A stretch of 64,000 nucleotides of DNA from Chloranthus sessilifolius (GCA_021018995.1 CM037597.1:10615299-10679298); one strand, 5' to 3'; shown: positions 1 to 11,173, counted from the first letter of the stretch. Notes: a model not told the origin generated them from the letters alone. A program made the numbers and translations.

Positions 1-18
1 TTTTTTTACTAACTTTTC

Positions 19-110
19 ATTTTTTGCATACTTACCCCTACGATTCCGCACTTTTTTATACTTACCCCTACAGTTCGGCATTTTTTATACTTACCCCTAT
101 AAAGACGGTG
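19..110. repeat. Short tandem repeat, ~30-bp unit, three copies
   Basis: Three consecutive copies of a ~30-bp unit containing TATACTTACCCCTA (first copy CATACTTACCCCTA). Seen directly. The array may be the tail of a larger element cut by the window edge. Confidence 0.7.
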
Positions 111-130
111 ACTTATCATTTATGGCATTT

Positions 131-884
131 ACAAATTTATTGAGCTTAGTTGTAGTGACTAGCTGATATAGTACTAACCAAATACAAGTTATTGAGTTGT
201 AACCGTATCGGCCGATACTTATCGGTCCTCCATGGACCGATACTTATCGGTCCTCCATGGACCGATACTCGATATCGATTCCGATTCCGATTCCGATTTT
301 GACACTATTAGAGAAATACTAATGAAGGTCTTTAAAAAAAGGTCTATTTGGGAGATTATTCCTTTTGCTCTCTTTTGGATGATTTGAAAAAAGAGAAATA
401 AAAGAACCTTTGAGGATAGAGAATCAGATTTTCTCAAGGTGAAAGTTCGAATTAAATCTCTCCAATGGGCTCAAGCTATGAACTTGTTCAGCTCTTCTCT
501 ATCCAAGATTGTCTCGACGGGGTGATCTCAGGGAGGGTTATTCTGGTGGAGTCTAGCTTGCAATTGGTTTATTTTGAGTTTGTTGGTGATTTTCTATGTT
601 CTGTTTTACTTTTTGTTTCTCGTTCCTATCCTCAGCCAAATGTCTTGCTCTTGGTATCTTGTGGAATGGGTTGGTCATTGAGTGTGATGGTATTGCCGAA
701 TCTCTCTTTAATTAGCCCCTTCCATGTTTCTCTATTTTGGTTTTAGCACAAAAGTCGATATTGGTCTTTGGATATTAGTTTGCCTGTAGCCGATAGGACT
801 CTGGCCGATAAGTATCAGCCTAAAGGGCTATTAGTTTTTGAAATTTAAATTTTAAAGATTCATTTCTCATAAAGTAAGTCATAG
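131..884. other. Intergenic; short GATACTTATCGG tandem repeat, no credible gene
   Basis: At 212-261 a 25-bp unit (CCGATACTTATCGGTCCTCC plus CATGG A) is repeated exactly twice, followed by four GATTCC-type hexamers near 275-298. The unit belongs to the GTATCGG-rich repeat family found elsewhere in the window. The open frames here (about 70-90 codons) resemble no known protein and look like chance. Confidence 0.5.
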
Positions 885-1009
885 CCTCTCTCCTCTCTCC
901 TCTCTCCTCTCTCCTCTCGAACCCTCTCTGACAATAGTTCTGTTATTTAGTTTTTATATTGAAAATTGAAGCAATGTAAAGGTCTCTCTCCTCTCTCCTC
1001 TCTCCTCTC
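885..1009. repeat. Two CT-rich TCTCTCC clusters
   Basis: Two runs of the heptamer TCTCTCC, at about 885-918 and 982-1009, separated by ordinary sequence. The same heptamer phase in both suggests one array interrupted by, or duplicated across, the spacer. Confidence 0.75.
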
Positions 1010-1179
1010 AAAGGCAAACGTGTCTGACTTGTGATTTGAGGAAAAGGCAAACGTCTAAGATCCATTTAAACCTTTGAAACAGGGTAAGCTTTGTTTGCAA
1101 CCATTTATATAGGGGATAGATATATGTATTGGGACGAATACGCATCGGTATCAACATATTTTTTATACCATTAGCATTT

Positions 1180-1304
1180 GCTGTTAAGATAATTTTTATT
1201 AGCGATAGGACTAATAACGATATTTTTTAATGACAACACGACTAATAAAAACAGTTTTTTGTTAATAGTGATAATTGTCGCCAATATTCTTATTTTTTGT
1301 AGTG
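1180..1304. mobile_element. Fragment of a CACTA-type MITE (right end only)
   Basis: The right edge reads CTTATTTTTTGTAGTG, the terminal inverted repeat of the CACTA MITEs at 12621-12760 and 57094-57254. The interior shows the same alternating 'TTAGCGA...GACTAATA' style. No matching CACTAC left end is visible, so the left boundary is approximate. Confidence 0.45.
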
Positions 1305-1431
1305 TAACGCACAACACCATATATTGAATTTGAAATAATAAAGTCAACACAAAATTTTGAAAAAATTAATATAAGAATATTTTAACTTTTCCCTTAACTT
1401 TTAATATTAAAATTTATGTTGGATGCCCACC

Positions 1432-1433
<2 letters not shown>

Positions 1434-1467
<34 letters not shown>
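1434..1467. repeat. (AT)n microsatellite
   Basis: Uninterrupted alternating AT of about 32 bp. Confidence 0.9.
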
Positions 1468-1471
<4 letters not shown>

Positions 1472-1741
1472 AGATTATTTTACTTAAATGACAGATTAAA
1501 TTGTTGCAGTTTAAAATCAAGGGCATTTAAGTAAAATTACACTTGCAAAGTTGCAATTGGGACCCTCATAAATAGAGGCCTTAAATTTTAGACATTATTT
1601 AATGAAATTTATTTTATCATCTTCAAACTTTTATAAAAAAATATATTTAAAATTAATAGAGAGAAGACATCACAAAGTCTATAAAATTTATTCAAAAAAA
1701 GAAAATATTGATTTCAATTTTTTTGAACCATTTTATTTTTG

Positions 1742-1860
1742 AAAAAATTCGAAAAAACTTGAACCCAGCCTGCTATAGGCCGGGCTTGGGCTGAGTAAAT
1801 CGCAACCAGATTAGGGTCGGGCTAAAAAAATTCGGAACCCGGCCCATTGAGAGCCCCACT
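1742..1860. repeat. GGCCGGGCTTGGGC-type repeat, probable hAT MITE remnant
   Basis: GC-rich segment full of GGGCT/AGCCC motifs, ending with a GAGAGCCCC motif. Similar 'GGCCCG...GAGAGC' segments occur at 5885-6120 and around 2615-2720. By analogy with the hAT MITE at 10777-11173 these may be old non-autonomous hAT elements. No target duplication could be fixed here. Confidence 0.35.
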
Positions 1861-1951
1861 TAATAAAATTCTGGTCGTATGATGGTAGGCTCATGATGTC
1901 AAGATCTGTTGCCAATGAAGGTATCCTTTATAAAAACCTTAATCCCATAAA

Positions 1952-2110
1952 CCTTGCAATTTTTCCTATTTTTTTTTATTTTGTCACTGTTTTTATCAGT
2001 TTTTAATTTATGTTTAAAAAAATACAATTGCTTTTAGCCTTGCAATTTTTCCTATTTTTCCACTGTTTTTATCAATTTTTAATTTATGTTTTAAAAAAAA
2101 CAATTGCATA
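1952..2110. repeat. Tandem duplication of ~80 bp
   Basis: A segment beginning CCTTGCAATTTTTCCTATTT and continuing through a TTTTTAATTTATGTTT stretch occurs twice head to tail, at 1952-2037 and 2038-2110. The copies differ by a few bases and T/A-run lengths. The 60-codon open frame across it has no family resemblance. Confidence 0.75.
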
Positions 2111-2199
2111 TCAGCCACCCAAGCAAATACATATTGGCTTGGGACCCAGCCGAAATGTCAACTCCGATACAAATCTGACGTTGAATCCTTAGTGAGACA

Positions 2200-3760
2200 C
2201 TCTACTTTTCCTAAAAATATGTGCATGTCTGTTTTATTTATTTTTAATGGGCAAAAATGTTGTTTAACTAAAAGTAAGTACACATTTATTTTTAAGTGAT
2301 ACTAATCGGGATCTCATTTCGGACCAATCGATCTTGCTTAAAAAATTTCCATGTGCTCTTAAATTTTTTTTTTTTTCTAATAACATGCACTCTTAGTTAA
2401 ATGACATTTTCACTCATTAAAAATGAATAAAACACATGCATATATGTTTTTACAAAAAGTTACAGCTCTCCAACCCTCTCAAGGACTGGATTCCCTCGAA
2501 GTACAAAGTAAAAGTTTTAAACCCTTACTGGTAATCTGCCTTACTAAAAACATATGAGCAAGGGTCTTTTTAGGCCTCTCAAAATCTTGGTATTTGGTCC
2601 ATGGGCCACGTGTAGGGCTTTCAACGGTTAGATCGGTTTGAACCATACCTGACCTACCCAACTCGGATTTTTTATCAGTTAGGCACATGTCGGGTATGAT
2701 CCATCCAATCGGTTGATCTCTAAATGGGGTTAAATTGGGTTTAAATGAGTTGGATGTATGGATCTAAATTTGAAAGTCAACTTAAGAAAGTTAAAGTCAA
2801 GATCAAGGATCAAATTTTCGGTTTAGGCCTGCACCAAAACTGAAACTGAAACGATAACCTAAAATTTCGGGTATTTTATATGATTATGAAGATTTTGACC
2901 GAAATTTTGATTTTAATACCTACCAAAATCGAAACGAAATTCGGAATTTTGATCCTTAGTCAAGATTTCCTAACACTCAATGGCTTTATGATACGTTGAA
3001 TCCCATTAAGGATTCAAGGGATTGGACCGGAGTAAAAGCTTCGACTAAAACCCTTGAATAAAATAAGTTGAAATAGAAATGTGAGGATTCGAGGGTTTGG
3101 ACGGGACTCAAACCCTTGAATAAAATATGTTGAAATAGAAAATATCTTGTGTCGGCAATATTCAAAAATTTCTTCAAACTATTTAAAGCTTACAACACCT
3201 TTAAAAAGGGTCAATGTGCATGGTTGACCTTAATCCTTCATTATCATGGACGGTTATCAACCATATAAGGCAATCAATGTTTGAAATTTCACAATCATCT
3301 GAGATAGGGGTGTGATTCGTTTAGAGAAGAAAAATAAAAAATATTTGTTTTATATTTTAGTTTATATAGAGTGTTAGGCTTGTATACCATAAAAAATGTA
3401 CTATTCATTTTTTTTGTATATATACGCACACTATTTTATCTTATCGTATCCTGTCTGTATGATGATGTGTGCATGACTATTATGGTGTGCCCAAATCTGT
3501 GCACGCTAAGATCACTATTTTTCTTATTTTTTAATGACTAATATTAAAGATCCTTGATCAAAAGGTATACAATTAATTTGTAGGTGTGATTCTTTTATTA
3601 AAATGTGTTCCAATCATGAATGGGCGAGCAATCACTTGGACTGTTAAGATTGATCCCAAATATTTGCATCATGCCATAATAGTGGGGTATTCTTTGATAG
3701 TGTAAGATTAAACACCTATTTTAATAGTGTAAAATCATTCAAAAGATTTTTTTCGTTTCA
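2200..3760. other. Intergenic repeat debris, no gene recognised
   Basis: AT-rich sequence with poly-A/T runs, a hAT-like segment near 2615-2720 and a CCGAAATTTTGG-style self-complementary stretch near 2820-2960. A ~55-bp segment (near 3015-3060 and 3090-3135) is imperfectly repeated. Open frames are 60-70 codons and unremarkable. Confidence 0.5.
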
Positions 3761-3881
3761 CGTCATCTCGCCAAGACGTCTCGGTCTCAAGCATGTCTGA
3801 GACAACTCGAAAATCTGAGATTTCAAACCATGGAGGCAATACAATCTAGCATCAACTAATATTTTAGACCTCGATTCAAAC

Positions 3882-4195
3882 TAGGGGTATAAACTAGTCG
3901 AGTCAATATGATAGTTGACCCAACCCGACCTGACTCAACCCGAAAAGCAGACCTGATGACCCCATATTTTAAATATAAAAACAAAGGGAAATAAGAATTT
4001 TTATCAAGTCAGGTGGGGTTTTCGGCTCAAGCATTAGGTCAGGTCGGGTTTTTGGGTCGGGCCGGGCACACAAAATTTTGGGTCGAGTTTTCGGGTCCGG
4101 TCAGGTTGGGTCGAGTTCACAACGCATTGGGTCAAATTGGGTTCCGCATATGCCATTTTTTCATTGGACACACAAAATTTTGTCCCAACCCTACC
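3882..4195. mobile_element. Probable hAT-type MITE, GGGTCGGGTTTTCGGG-rich
   Basis: The left edge TAGGGGTATAAAC matches the TAGGG-start terminal repeat style of the hAT MITE at 10777-11173. The interior is rich in AACCCGACC and GGTCGGGTTTT, complementary to each other, so the element can fold back. The right end is only approximate (AACCCTA near 4185-4192) and no 8-bp duplication is evident, so this is tentative. Confidence 0.4.
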
Positions 4196-4757
4196 GATGG
4201 CAGCGCTACTTGAGGGCCTTGAGGCACACTTAAAATTGAGGTGCATCGACTCAAAAATTGAAGTGCTAAATTATAACAACCACAAATGGATGCATATGAG
4301 GGAGATACCCTTCGGATAATGAGTTTATAGGCGTCCTTCATGTTTTTTAATTAAATATGGCACACATCTTAAAAGAAAAATGACCCTAAAATTTGATTGA
4401 GTGTAATGTGTATCTTATGATTTGATAATCACTTTTTTAGAATATGTGCTACGTGTAATAAATAATTGATTTGTCCGATGATCAGTCTATGTTCTATAGA
4501 TCCATTATATTGAGGATGGGAATTAGAAAATAATCTCTTATCATTTGATTCAAATGTTATATGAAGGGGGGCTGGAGGAGGTTCAGTCTTTTGAAGTGAG
4601 CATAACGGTACCCAACTTTAATTATTTAAATATAACATAGAGATAAGGATAAAGGATGAATGCTTATGTGGCTAACTGCCTTATAATCTCATCACTCTCG
4701 ATGTTGACCATGGACAAAGGTTTGAGCTAATTTCATATATGAGTTATGAACAGGCTC
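4196..4757. other. Intergenic, nothing recognised
   Basis: AT-rich unique-looking sequence. A 'GATTTGTCCGATGATCAGTCTATG' type fragment near 4470 resembles interiors of the Mutator-like MITE family seen elsewhere. No gene. Confidence 0.4.
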
Positions 4758-5003
4758 TCCAAATCGGCATTTGTATCGGGTATCAGTCTATGGAGGATCG
4801 ATATGTATCGGCTTATTTTAAAAAAATATAAATAAATAAATAAAATTGAGGTATCAGCTGAAACCGATACCGTATCAGCCGATACGGTTTCTATACTGAG
4901 TTGAGAAATCCTGAATCGGCCGATACGATATCCAATACTAAGTTGAGATACCGATATGTATCGGGGCCGATATATATCAGTATCGGCCGATTTGTTATAC
5001 CAT
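4758..5003. repeat. GTATCGGCCGATAC-rich interspersed repeat
   Basis: Dense in CCGATAC/GTATCGG on both strands, with a central A-rich AAATAAATAAATAAAAT run. The same family appears at about 212-261, 5370-5410, 10080-10160, 15272-15755, 31860-32095 and 56309-56480. Better-preserved copies end in GATTTGACACC, suggesting a terminal repeat GGTGTCAAATC. The transposon class is not determined. Confidence 0.6.
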
Positions 5004-5077
5004 GTCTAAGAAGGCGTTCTCTCTTTCACATTCTCTACTTTTTAGACTTGGTACTTGGGGGGTACTGTGTGCTATAT

Positions 5078-5161
5078 GGCAGGCAAGCTTTGTGTAGGCA
5101 AAGTGTAGGTGGCTGATGTGGCACAATGTGAGCCACTGCCTACACCAAAATCTGCCTGCTG
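5078..5161. mobile_element. Fragment of the TGCAGGCAAAGTATAGGCGGC foldback family
   Basis: Contains GTGTAGGCAAAGTGTAGGTGGCTGATGTGGC-like sequence and the opposite arm CCTACACCAAAATCTGCC. It resembles a diverged, shortened copy of the foldback at 12871-13020. Confidence 0.45.
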
Positions 5162-5410
5162 TTTGGAATTTTTCCGGAAAACAAATGCCAAATTGCCATG
5201 TGGGTGGGTCATTTCTTGGGATTTGTACCACTTGGAATCATCATGTGTGTTGATTAATAAGGGGTTTCATGATCTAAAAATATTCGGCTGTAAAGATTGA
5301 GAAACAAATCTATCTCCATCATATAGTTAAGAGCAATCAAATGTCATCTAAATTTAATGGTCATTATCAAGGTATCAAATATCGTCGGATACCGATACGT
5401 ATCCGATATG

Positions 5411-6255
5411 TAATTGGTCATTATCATCACCAACATCATCAGAGCCTTTTCTCAATCTTTCATATAGGGTCTCCTTCTAGCCTCCGATGAACATGTCCAA
5501 ACCATTTCAAGGGACACTTTGTAATTTTTTCCTTCATAGATGTCACTCTTAAATATTTTTTTGTGCAGTCATTTGTATTTTATCCTTTCTCGATACTTCA
5601 CACATCCATTTCAATATATGCATTTCGGCCATATATATCTTACATTCTTGTAGCTTTTGCAATGATTAATCATGTCTTTTTTAATTATTTCTTAATTTTT
5701 ATGAGATGATATTTTTTTATCTTTTACATTAGGAAGTTTTGGTTTGGGATCAGCCAGTCTTATTCCTCGATCCCCTTCCCGATATATTTTGGGCGAACTT
5801 TGGATCAGCTTGAAGGTTGGAACAGGTTCGGTTAAGTAAAATTTGCCCGAACTGACCCAGTTTCATGGGATCTTGAACTAGGTTGGCCCATACGAAGGCT
5901 GTCAACAGGTCCGGATTGGCCCGTCAGCTAGCCCGCCTGGCACGACCTTAAAAAGTTATGGCTATGGCTAAAAAAGGGGTAAGAGGGTCGGGCTAGAGCC
6001 TCAAGATCAAAAGCCCGTTCTAGGACTAGCCAGATAAGGGCTTAACAAGTTGAAGCCTCTAATCTCGTCGTACAAGTGAATTTAGGCCCGACCCAACCCA
6101 CCCCACCCCAGTGAGAGCACTAAGAATCCCCAAATATCAATTAACATGGCATCACCCAATTCCCAACATCTGTACCTTGATTAATCATATGGAATTCAAA
6201 CAGTTATGAATACAATCAGAAAGAAAGAGGGAAAAAAATGATAAATTTGCTAAAT
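5411..6255. other. 3' flank of the first DUF247 gene; GGCCCG-rich repeat at 5885-6120
   Basis: Mostly AT-rich sequence without a gene. The 5885-6120 part is rich in GGCCCG/CGGGCC and GACCCAACCC, like the repeats at 1742-1860 and 3882-4195. Sequence at 6121-6255 is the immediate downstream flank of the minus-strand DUF247 gene and should hold its 3' UTR; no canonical AATAAA on the minus strand is obvious. Confidence 0.4.
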
Positions 6256-7881
6256 TTACAGCCACCACCTAGAGCAGTCATAGATGGAGCAAAAGGTCTC
6301 CAATGCAGTCATCAACAAGAGAAGGTTAGCAGCTAGGAAAGTTAGCAATGGCCATGAACCAAACACATATTTCCTCATACACCCCTTGCTCTTAACACTC
6401 CATTTTGATGAATAAAAAGCATTGATGTCTTCTATAACCTTGTCAAACTCGGGCACCTTCGTCGTCTTCACCGACTTACTCATACCGTTCCAAAGTGTCG
6501 TTGCTTCGACGTCGCTCTTTAGATGGTTTAATATGATTCCAGCCTCCCTCAACAACTTCACGTCCCCTTCGTTATCAATTATTCCGTTCATCAACTCTGT
6601 GTATCGGGTGAAAACCGTCGCGTCGGGCGCGATACTCGACTCATACGCAACGAGATTCCGAAGTACTACTTCGGAGGTATCGTCCAAATCGATGATTGGA
6701 AGATAGAATGTACCGGACGCCTTATCGAATCTGATAGTTTCCAAGCCACCCTCTGTTGGAAAAAATCTAATTCCAACGCTAGCGAGTTTGGTTACGCTCG
6801 GGATCATGATCTCTTGGACCAATGGAGAGTCCACTGGTATGTTGGGGTCTGTGGCTTGCGCCACTTCTGCCACTTCGTCAATCGATGTTATGAGGTCTCC
6901 AAATTTAGAATCTCTACCGCGAATTCGGTTAGCTATTTGCACAGGAAGTTGAATAAAAATTTTGAATTTCTTTGATGATAGAAGCCTTTTCAACCATCTA
7001 GTTGGAGTAGACACAAGAATCAATAGAAAATTATAGGATTTCCCACCACACCCTGGATCTTGTTCTCGCTTTGATGCCACATGAACCTCAATCTCGAGGA
7101 TTACCGATCCTTTTATCGGGACGAGTACATAGTAGAGAAACTCTAGCAAGTGGGCTCTTCGTAGAAATTCTTCTTTGTTAAGAGGAAATTTGGCAATCTT
7201 CTTGATGGGAGATAGATCTTTATAAAGACCCATAAACATATCAATTAAAACTTGGTTCGAGTTTTCGGGTATATAGGAATCAAGTAGCCCTATGATTAGA
7301 AAGAGAGGGATTTGGTTCTCCAACATGATTATATCTCTAAGCACCCCTCTGCCCACTGATTTCCGTCTATTGCAATCGACCAAATGCAACATCCGAGTAG
7401 AAATTCTGGTGCCTTCGTTTTGTACATAAGATTGTAGGAACTCTAACAAAAATGCCGCATCGATCGTAGATAACAACGCTAGAGTCTTGTCGTCCATGTC
7501 CAAGTACTTATGGTAGTAAGCACGAATTTTGCGTTCGAGCTTAGTGAATCTTACAACGATTTCCTCAAACGAGACCCCGTGGAGTTGCTTCTGTATATTT
7601 TTCGCTGACGAAACCTTGTATCGTTCCATCTCGTAGAGTTCGGGTCTGCGGTGGTGGTAAGGCCCTATCGACACTTCTTGAGGAAGGTAGGCTTCTTGAT
7701 TGATCAGAATTAGGGATTTTGACACATTAAAGATGGTGACCGGTATTTGTTCGATGACTTCGTCTTCTTCCACGATACCTTGGTAGATTTCCCGCCGGAT
7801 TTGTCCCACCCATTCGCGCTCATCCCACCGTGAAAACTGGGGCTCCATACCACCTTCAAATATTGACTGAGTTGGTCTCAA
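6256..7881 (-). CDS. DUF247 / UPF0481 family membrane protein
   Basis: An intact, intronless 541-codon frame. Family hallmarks are visible: VSIGPYHH (residues 70-77) followed by ELYEMERYK (81-89), MLENQIPLF (186-194), and a hydrophobic C-terminal helix (about 509-532, starting after KYVFGSWPLLTF) with a short tail. Length is typical for the family. DUF247 proteins are plant-specific, mostly predicted C-terminally membrane-anchored, and of unknown biochemical function; in grasses certain members co-segregate with the S and Z self-incompatibility loci. The N-terminus is acidic. The second Met at residue 12 (position 7848) is an alternative start closer to where the paralogue begins. A TATA-like box lies about 65-75 bp upstream. 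The paralogue at 59235-60878 is roughly 70% alike at the C-terminus by eye. Family assignment is firm; the role is unknown. Confidence 0.95.
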   Translation of the reverse strand: MRPTQSIFEGGMEPQFSRWDEREWVGQIRREIYQGIVEEDEVIEQIPVTIFNVSKSLILINQEAYLPQEVSIGPYHHRRPELYEMERYKVSSAKNIQKQLHGVSFEEIVVRFTKLERKIRAYYHKYLDMDDKTLALLSTIDAAFLLEFLQSYVQNEGTRISTRMLHLVDCNRRKSVGRGVLRDIIMLENQIPLFLIIGLLDSYIPENSNQVLIDMFMGLYKDLSPIKKIAKFPLNKEEFLRRAHLLEFLYYVLVPIKGSVILEIEVHVASKREQDPGCGGKSYNFLLILVSTPTRWLKRLLSSKKFKIFIQLPVQIANRIRGRDSKFGDLITSIDEVAEVAQATDPNIPVDSPLVQEIMIPSVTKLASVGIRFFPTEGGLETIRFDKASGTFYLPIIDLDDTSEVVLRNLVAYESSIAPDATVFTRYTELMNGIIDNEGDVKLLREAGIILNHLKSDVEATTLWNGMSKSVKTTKVPEFDKVIEDINAFYSSKWSVKSKGCMRKYVFGSWPLLTFLAANLLLLMTALETFCSIYDCSRWWL

Positions 7882-7945
7882 GAGTTGGTAAGCTATGAAT
7901 ATATTTCTTAATGGCTAAGAGGGGATAAGAGGGGAGGGGAGAAGG

Positions 7946-7956
7946 TGTATATAAAC
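7946..7956 (-). promoter_or_regulatory. TATA box of the first DUF247 gene
   Basis: On the minus strand this reads GTTTATATACA, followed by a CT-rich stretch (CACCTTCTCCCCTCCCC), a common plant core-promoter layout. It is 65-75 bp from the ATG, giving a short 5' UTR. Inferred from motif and distance only. Confidence 0.55.
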
Positions 7957-7959
7957 ATC

Positions 7960-8970
7960 TATTTTTCTCCAACAGCTCATAAATGTCTTTTTTTTAGAGG
8001 CTGCTACCTACCTTGATGAATTTTCTTAATCCAGATCACCTTTTGCTAACTGCACACCATCAAAATGAAAAAGCAAATTAAATTTAGGGTAGGATTATTT
8101 GCATGATGATGGGCGTATTGGTCAGTATTTTATTCGACGTCACTGAAGTTTTTTGGAAAAAAAGTGGCCTTAAAATAATGTGGCACACTTCACTTTCAAA
8201 CAGGATTGTATGGCTTCATTTTGGAATTTTGTGAGGAAAGGAATAAAAAAATTGACCGTCCGATAGTACCCTTATGGACTCATGATGCATTGGGTGAAAG
8301 ATTAGAGTGAAAAATGATATTCATCGGCTGATTCAAACCGATCAATGGTATACTCGAACATTCATTAATTAAATGGTGGGTACGAAGATATTCTGCATGT
8401 GCCCATAGCAGCCCCCCTTTTTTATAGGGTAGCTGAGAGGGAACTTTCGACCTCAAGGGTGCGACCAAATCCAGCTTCTCCGCTTATTCTTTGTACAAGT
8501 TGCTTCTGCCCATTTGACTTGACCATCGAGGCAGTGGGACCTACCCTTGCTCCAAGGGCAATGGGCAGGTTCAACCCGGTTGAACCAGATTTCTTGATCA
8601 AGCACATCATAGCTCTTGGATATGAGAGAATCGTGACTTTCATAATTTTCACTTTTTATAGAATGAAGTAGTGTCAAGATTCTTCTATTTTCAAGGGCTG
8701 GAGATATGGTTGAATTCGAAACTGGTTTCAACCTGGTTAGACTTTGACAATTGCCCATGGTCCACATATCATTTTAGAGTGTAACCCACCATAGTGCAGC
8801 TTGCCTTCTGGATGGTCCAGATTCAATGATCCCTTGTACTACATGTGCGGTAGAGATGGCCCAAATACCTTTCTGAGTAGGTGTGCTCCGTATAGGACAA
8901 TTGATCAAATCAATGTTTTTTTTCTGAGAGAACAGACCAAATAAATGTTAGGTGCAGATAAAATCGAATG
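7960..8970. other. Upstream flank of DUF247 gene and repeat sequence, no gene
   Basis: Contains overlapping open frames of 60-104 codons on both strands around 8280-8770, none matching a known protein. The segment near 8700-8760 reads like a decayed DNA-transposon fragment. Nothing else is supported. Confidence 0.4.
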
Positions 8971-9149
8971 AAGGGTACCTTTATTTGCGCCCACTGAATT
9001 TTTGAGGGCACTTGCACCACAAACAATTGATGTCTTTGAATCAGACAAAGGAGAATTTATTACGTTTCAATCTTTCACACAATAGAACTTGAGATCATGT
9101 GCCTATCATCACCTATTCAGATTCGATGGGTGCAAATAAAGGTACCCTT
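8971..9149. mobile_element. MITE with ~30-bp terminal inverted repeats (GGGTACCTTTATTTGCRCCC)
   Basis: The left end (8971-8993) carries GGGTACCTTTATTTGCGCCC and the right end its complement (GGGTGCAAATAAAGGTACCC, about 9128-9147). The match extends outwards through AATGAA on each side. The interior has the 'GATCATGTGCC... AATCTTTCACACAAT' sequence typical of the Mutator-like MITE family in this window. Related ends recur at 9165-9180, 9541-9565, 11205-11225 and 26850-26865. No clean target duplication was found. Confidence 0.7.
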
Positions 9150-9562
9150 CATTTGAACCTGTGGGTGCAAATACAGATCTTGAGGGCATGGTTCCATGTG
9201 GCACGAATCCGAATTTTGATATGAGAATCACATTTGAACCTGTTCTGTGCCCCTGATATTTTTTTATTGCTTTTTTGGGATGAGTGGCACATAAAATAAA
9301 TAATTGGGATAATTAGATAAACATGCCTCAAAATCCGTGAAAGCACTGTCTTTTCTAAAACATTTGAGGTCCATAATCTGATGGTATGTCCATAATTTGA
9401 TAGTAGCCCTAAATAATTGGCCGTCTGATGGTATGTCCATAATCTCAAGATCTGTTGTATAAAAGATTGTGATGAAAAATGATCTTTATTATATGATTCA
9501 AAGCAGTGAATAACTTTTAGTGTAGGTGTTATCAAAGATTTGATGGGTGCAAATAAAGGTAT

Positions 9563-9567
<5 letters not shown>
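9150..9567. mobile_element. Related MITE fragment, possibly flanking or nested
   Basis: Runs from GTGGGTGCAAATACAGATC to GATGGGTGCAAATAAAGGTAT. It includes the family interior: a 'CCATAATCTGATGGTATG' stretch, 'AAGATCTGTTGTATAAAAGATTG' and 'AAAATGATCT'. It may be a second element into which, or beside which, the 8971-9149 MITE inserted. The 128-codon minus-strand open frame across it is a by-product. Confidence 0.45.

Positions 9568-9617
<50 letters not shown>
9568..9617. repeat. (AT)n microsatellite
   Basis: About 48 bp of uninterrupted alternating AT. Confidence 0.95.
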
Positions 9618-9622
<5 letters not shown>

Positions 9623-10032
9623 TATGAGGTTTCTTGTGAAAGATGAGTAAGTTATGGCTGCTGGTCTTCCATTAAAAAAGTCTTAAAAATCTGAGGCGCC
9701 ATTTTGGTTGGAAGAGGAAAATGATAAGGAATCTCTGGTCTAAAATCCCTACATCTTGCTTTGGTAGGGCAACTATTGAATAATATGTAACATAACTTAT
9801 GTGGTGCTTTCAATATTTGCATGACACGTGTCATATGGGGAAAATTGTCGCCTATTAAGTCTCGATCGACGATTGTGTGGACCGACGTGACTCGTTGACA
9901 CTACAGCAAGATTATGTGATATATTGTACAACCAACCAACCAACCAGCGGGAAAGGTAGGATTTTTTTTATAGGAGGTTCTTCACCAAGGTAACAAATTT
10001 GATCCTTAGACTGATACTGATATATATTGGCC

Positions 10033-10036
<4 letters not shown>
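9618..10036. other. Intergenic, nothing recognised
   Basis: Unique-looking AT-rich sequence with a short (ACCA)n run near 9931-9946. No coding potential beyond a 60-codon chance frame. Confidence 0.4.

Positions 10037-10081
<45 letters not shown>
10037..10081. repeat. (AT)n microsatellite inside a GATACGTATCG-type repeat
   Basis: About 44 bp of AT alternation. The flanks (ACTGATATATATTGGCC left, GCCGATACGTATCG right) belong to the GTATCGG-rich repeat family, so the AT tract probably expanded inside an old copy. Confidence 0.9.
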
Positions 10082-10083
<2 letters not shown>

Positions 10084-10209
10084 TATGGGCTGATAGCCGA
10101 TACGTATCGATTGATATTGATATCAAGTGAGATACGCAATGCGAATTTCTGATATGTATTGATAGCTGATATCTGATAAATTGGTCGTGAGAGGGAATAA
10201 GAGACATGA

Positions 10210-10768
10210 GAAGCATGGTTTGAAATCTTGCCCCAAACGTGAGAGGGAATAATAGACAGAGATGGGGCTGGGAAATAGGAAGCATGGTTTGAAATCTCGC
10301 CCAAGACGTCTCGGGTAAGACATCTCCCATCTCGGAGTTTTAAGACATGATAAGCATATTTGTTTCGTCTAAGCCCTTGACTCGTGGCGCGAGAAAGTCT
10401 TTGTGTAGATTCTTCCTTATCAAGCTGGGTTCTACATGCTTAAATCAATGACTGCTTTGAATCAGATGATAGATATCATTTTTATAAATGTTGAGATCAT
10501 GATCCTATCATCAGACGATCAAATTTTGATTTCAGATGCCATAGATCTTAAAAAATTGTCCAAGAATCACATGGTATGTACGCTCATTATCATATTTTTA
10601 TATATTTTTATAATATTTATTTTTTTGGGATGTGGTATAAAAAATCTAATCGTTTGATGAGAGATGCATGATCTATCCTCTCAAGAGTCAAGATCAACTA
10701 TGTAGAAGATTGGGATGAAAAATGATCTATCTCCATCAACTATGTGATGTGGAAGATTGGCTTAACCA
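10210..10768. other. Repeat debris: duplicated CATGGTTTGAAATCT ends and Mutator-like MITE interior
   Basis: GCATGGTTTGAAATCTTGCC (near 10213) and GCATGGTTTGAAATCTCGCC (near 10282) are ~70 bp apart in the same orientation. The complement of this end occurs at about 3810-3831 and 12490-12507. The part after 10440 contains the 'GATGAAAAATGATCT' MITE-family interior. No gene. Confidence 0.45.
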
Positions 10769-10776
10769 CGTGAAAC

Positions 10777-11173
10777 TAGGGATGCAAGTTTTGAACCGAA
10801 CACCGAAACTGAACTGAAAATTAAGGGTCCCGAATCGGACTGAACCACATTGAAAACCAAATGAAACCGAACTGAACTCCAATTCGGTTCGGTTTCGGTT
10901 TGGGTGGCTCAAAACCGAAAATCGAGGGGGCAGGTTGAGTAAACTGAAAAAAATAAAAAAAAAATACATTAAATTTTTTTTTTAAATAGGTATTTTACCT
11001 ACACCGAATTGAGCTGAATCGGTTACGGTTTCAGAAAAAAAAAATAATACTGAACCGAGCCAAATTGAACTGAAAGGGTTTCGGTTCAGTTTCGATTTGG
11101 GGTGTACCGAATAGAATACTGAAAAATTCGGGTTTGATTCGGCTCGGCTTAGTACACCGAACTTGTATCCCTA
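10777..11173. mobile_element. hAT-type MITE with perfect 8-bp target duplication
   Basis: The left end TAGGGATGCAAGTT and right end AACTTGTATCCCTA form terminal inverted repeats (one mismatch). Both sides are flanked by CGTGAAAC (10769-10776 and 11174-11181), the 8-bp duplication expected for hAT transposons. The 397-bp interior is made of GAACCGAA and TTCGGTT blocks that pair with each other. There is no transposase, so it is non-autonomous. This gives a class to the otherwise anonymous 'CGGTTCGGTTTCGG' repeats of the window. Confidence 0.9.

Noticed and set aside
8399..8767. Overlapping 76-104-codon frames on both strands
   Set aside because: Open on several frames at once through composition; no family resemblance, start context or neighbour support.
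9968..10330. 120-codon minus-strand frame with a long (YI)n tract
   Set aside because: The Tyr-Ile repeat is just translation of the (AT)n microsatellite; the rest is repeat sequence.
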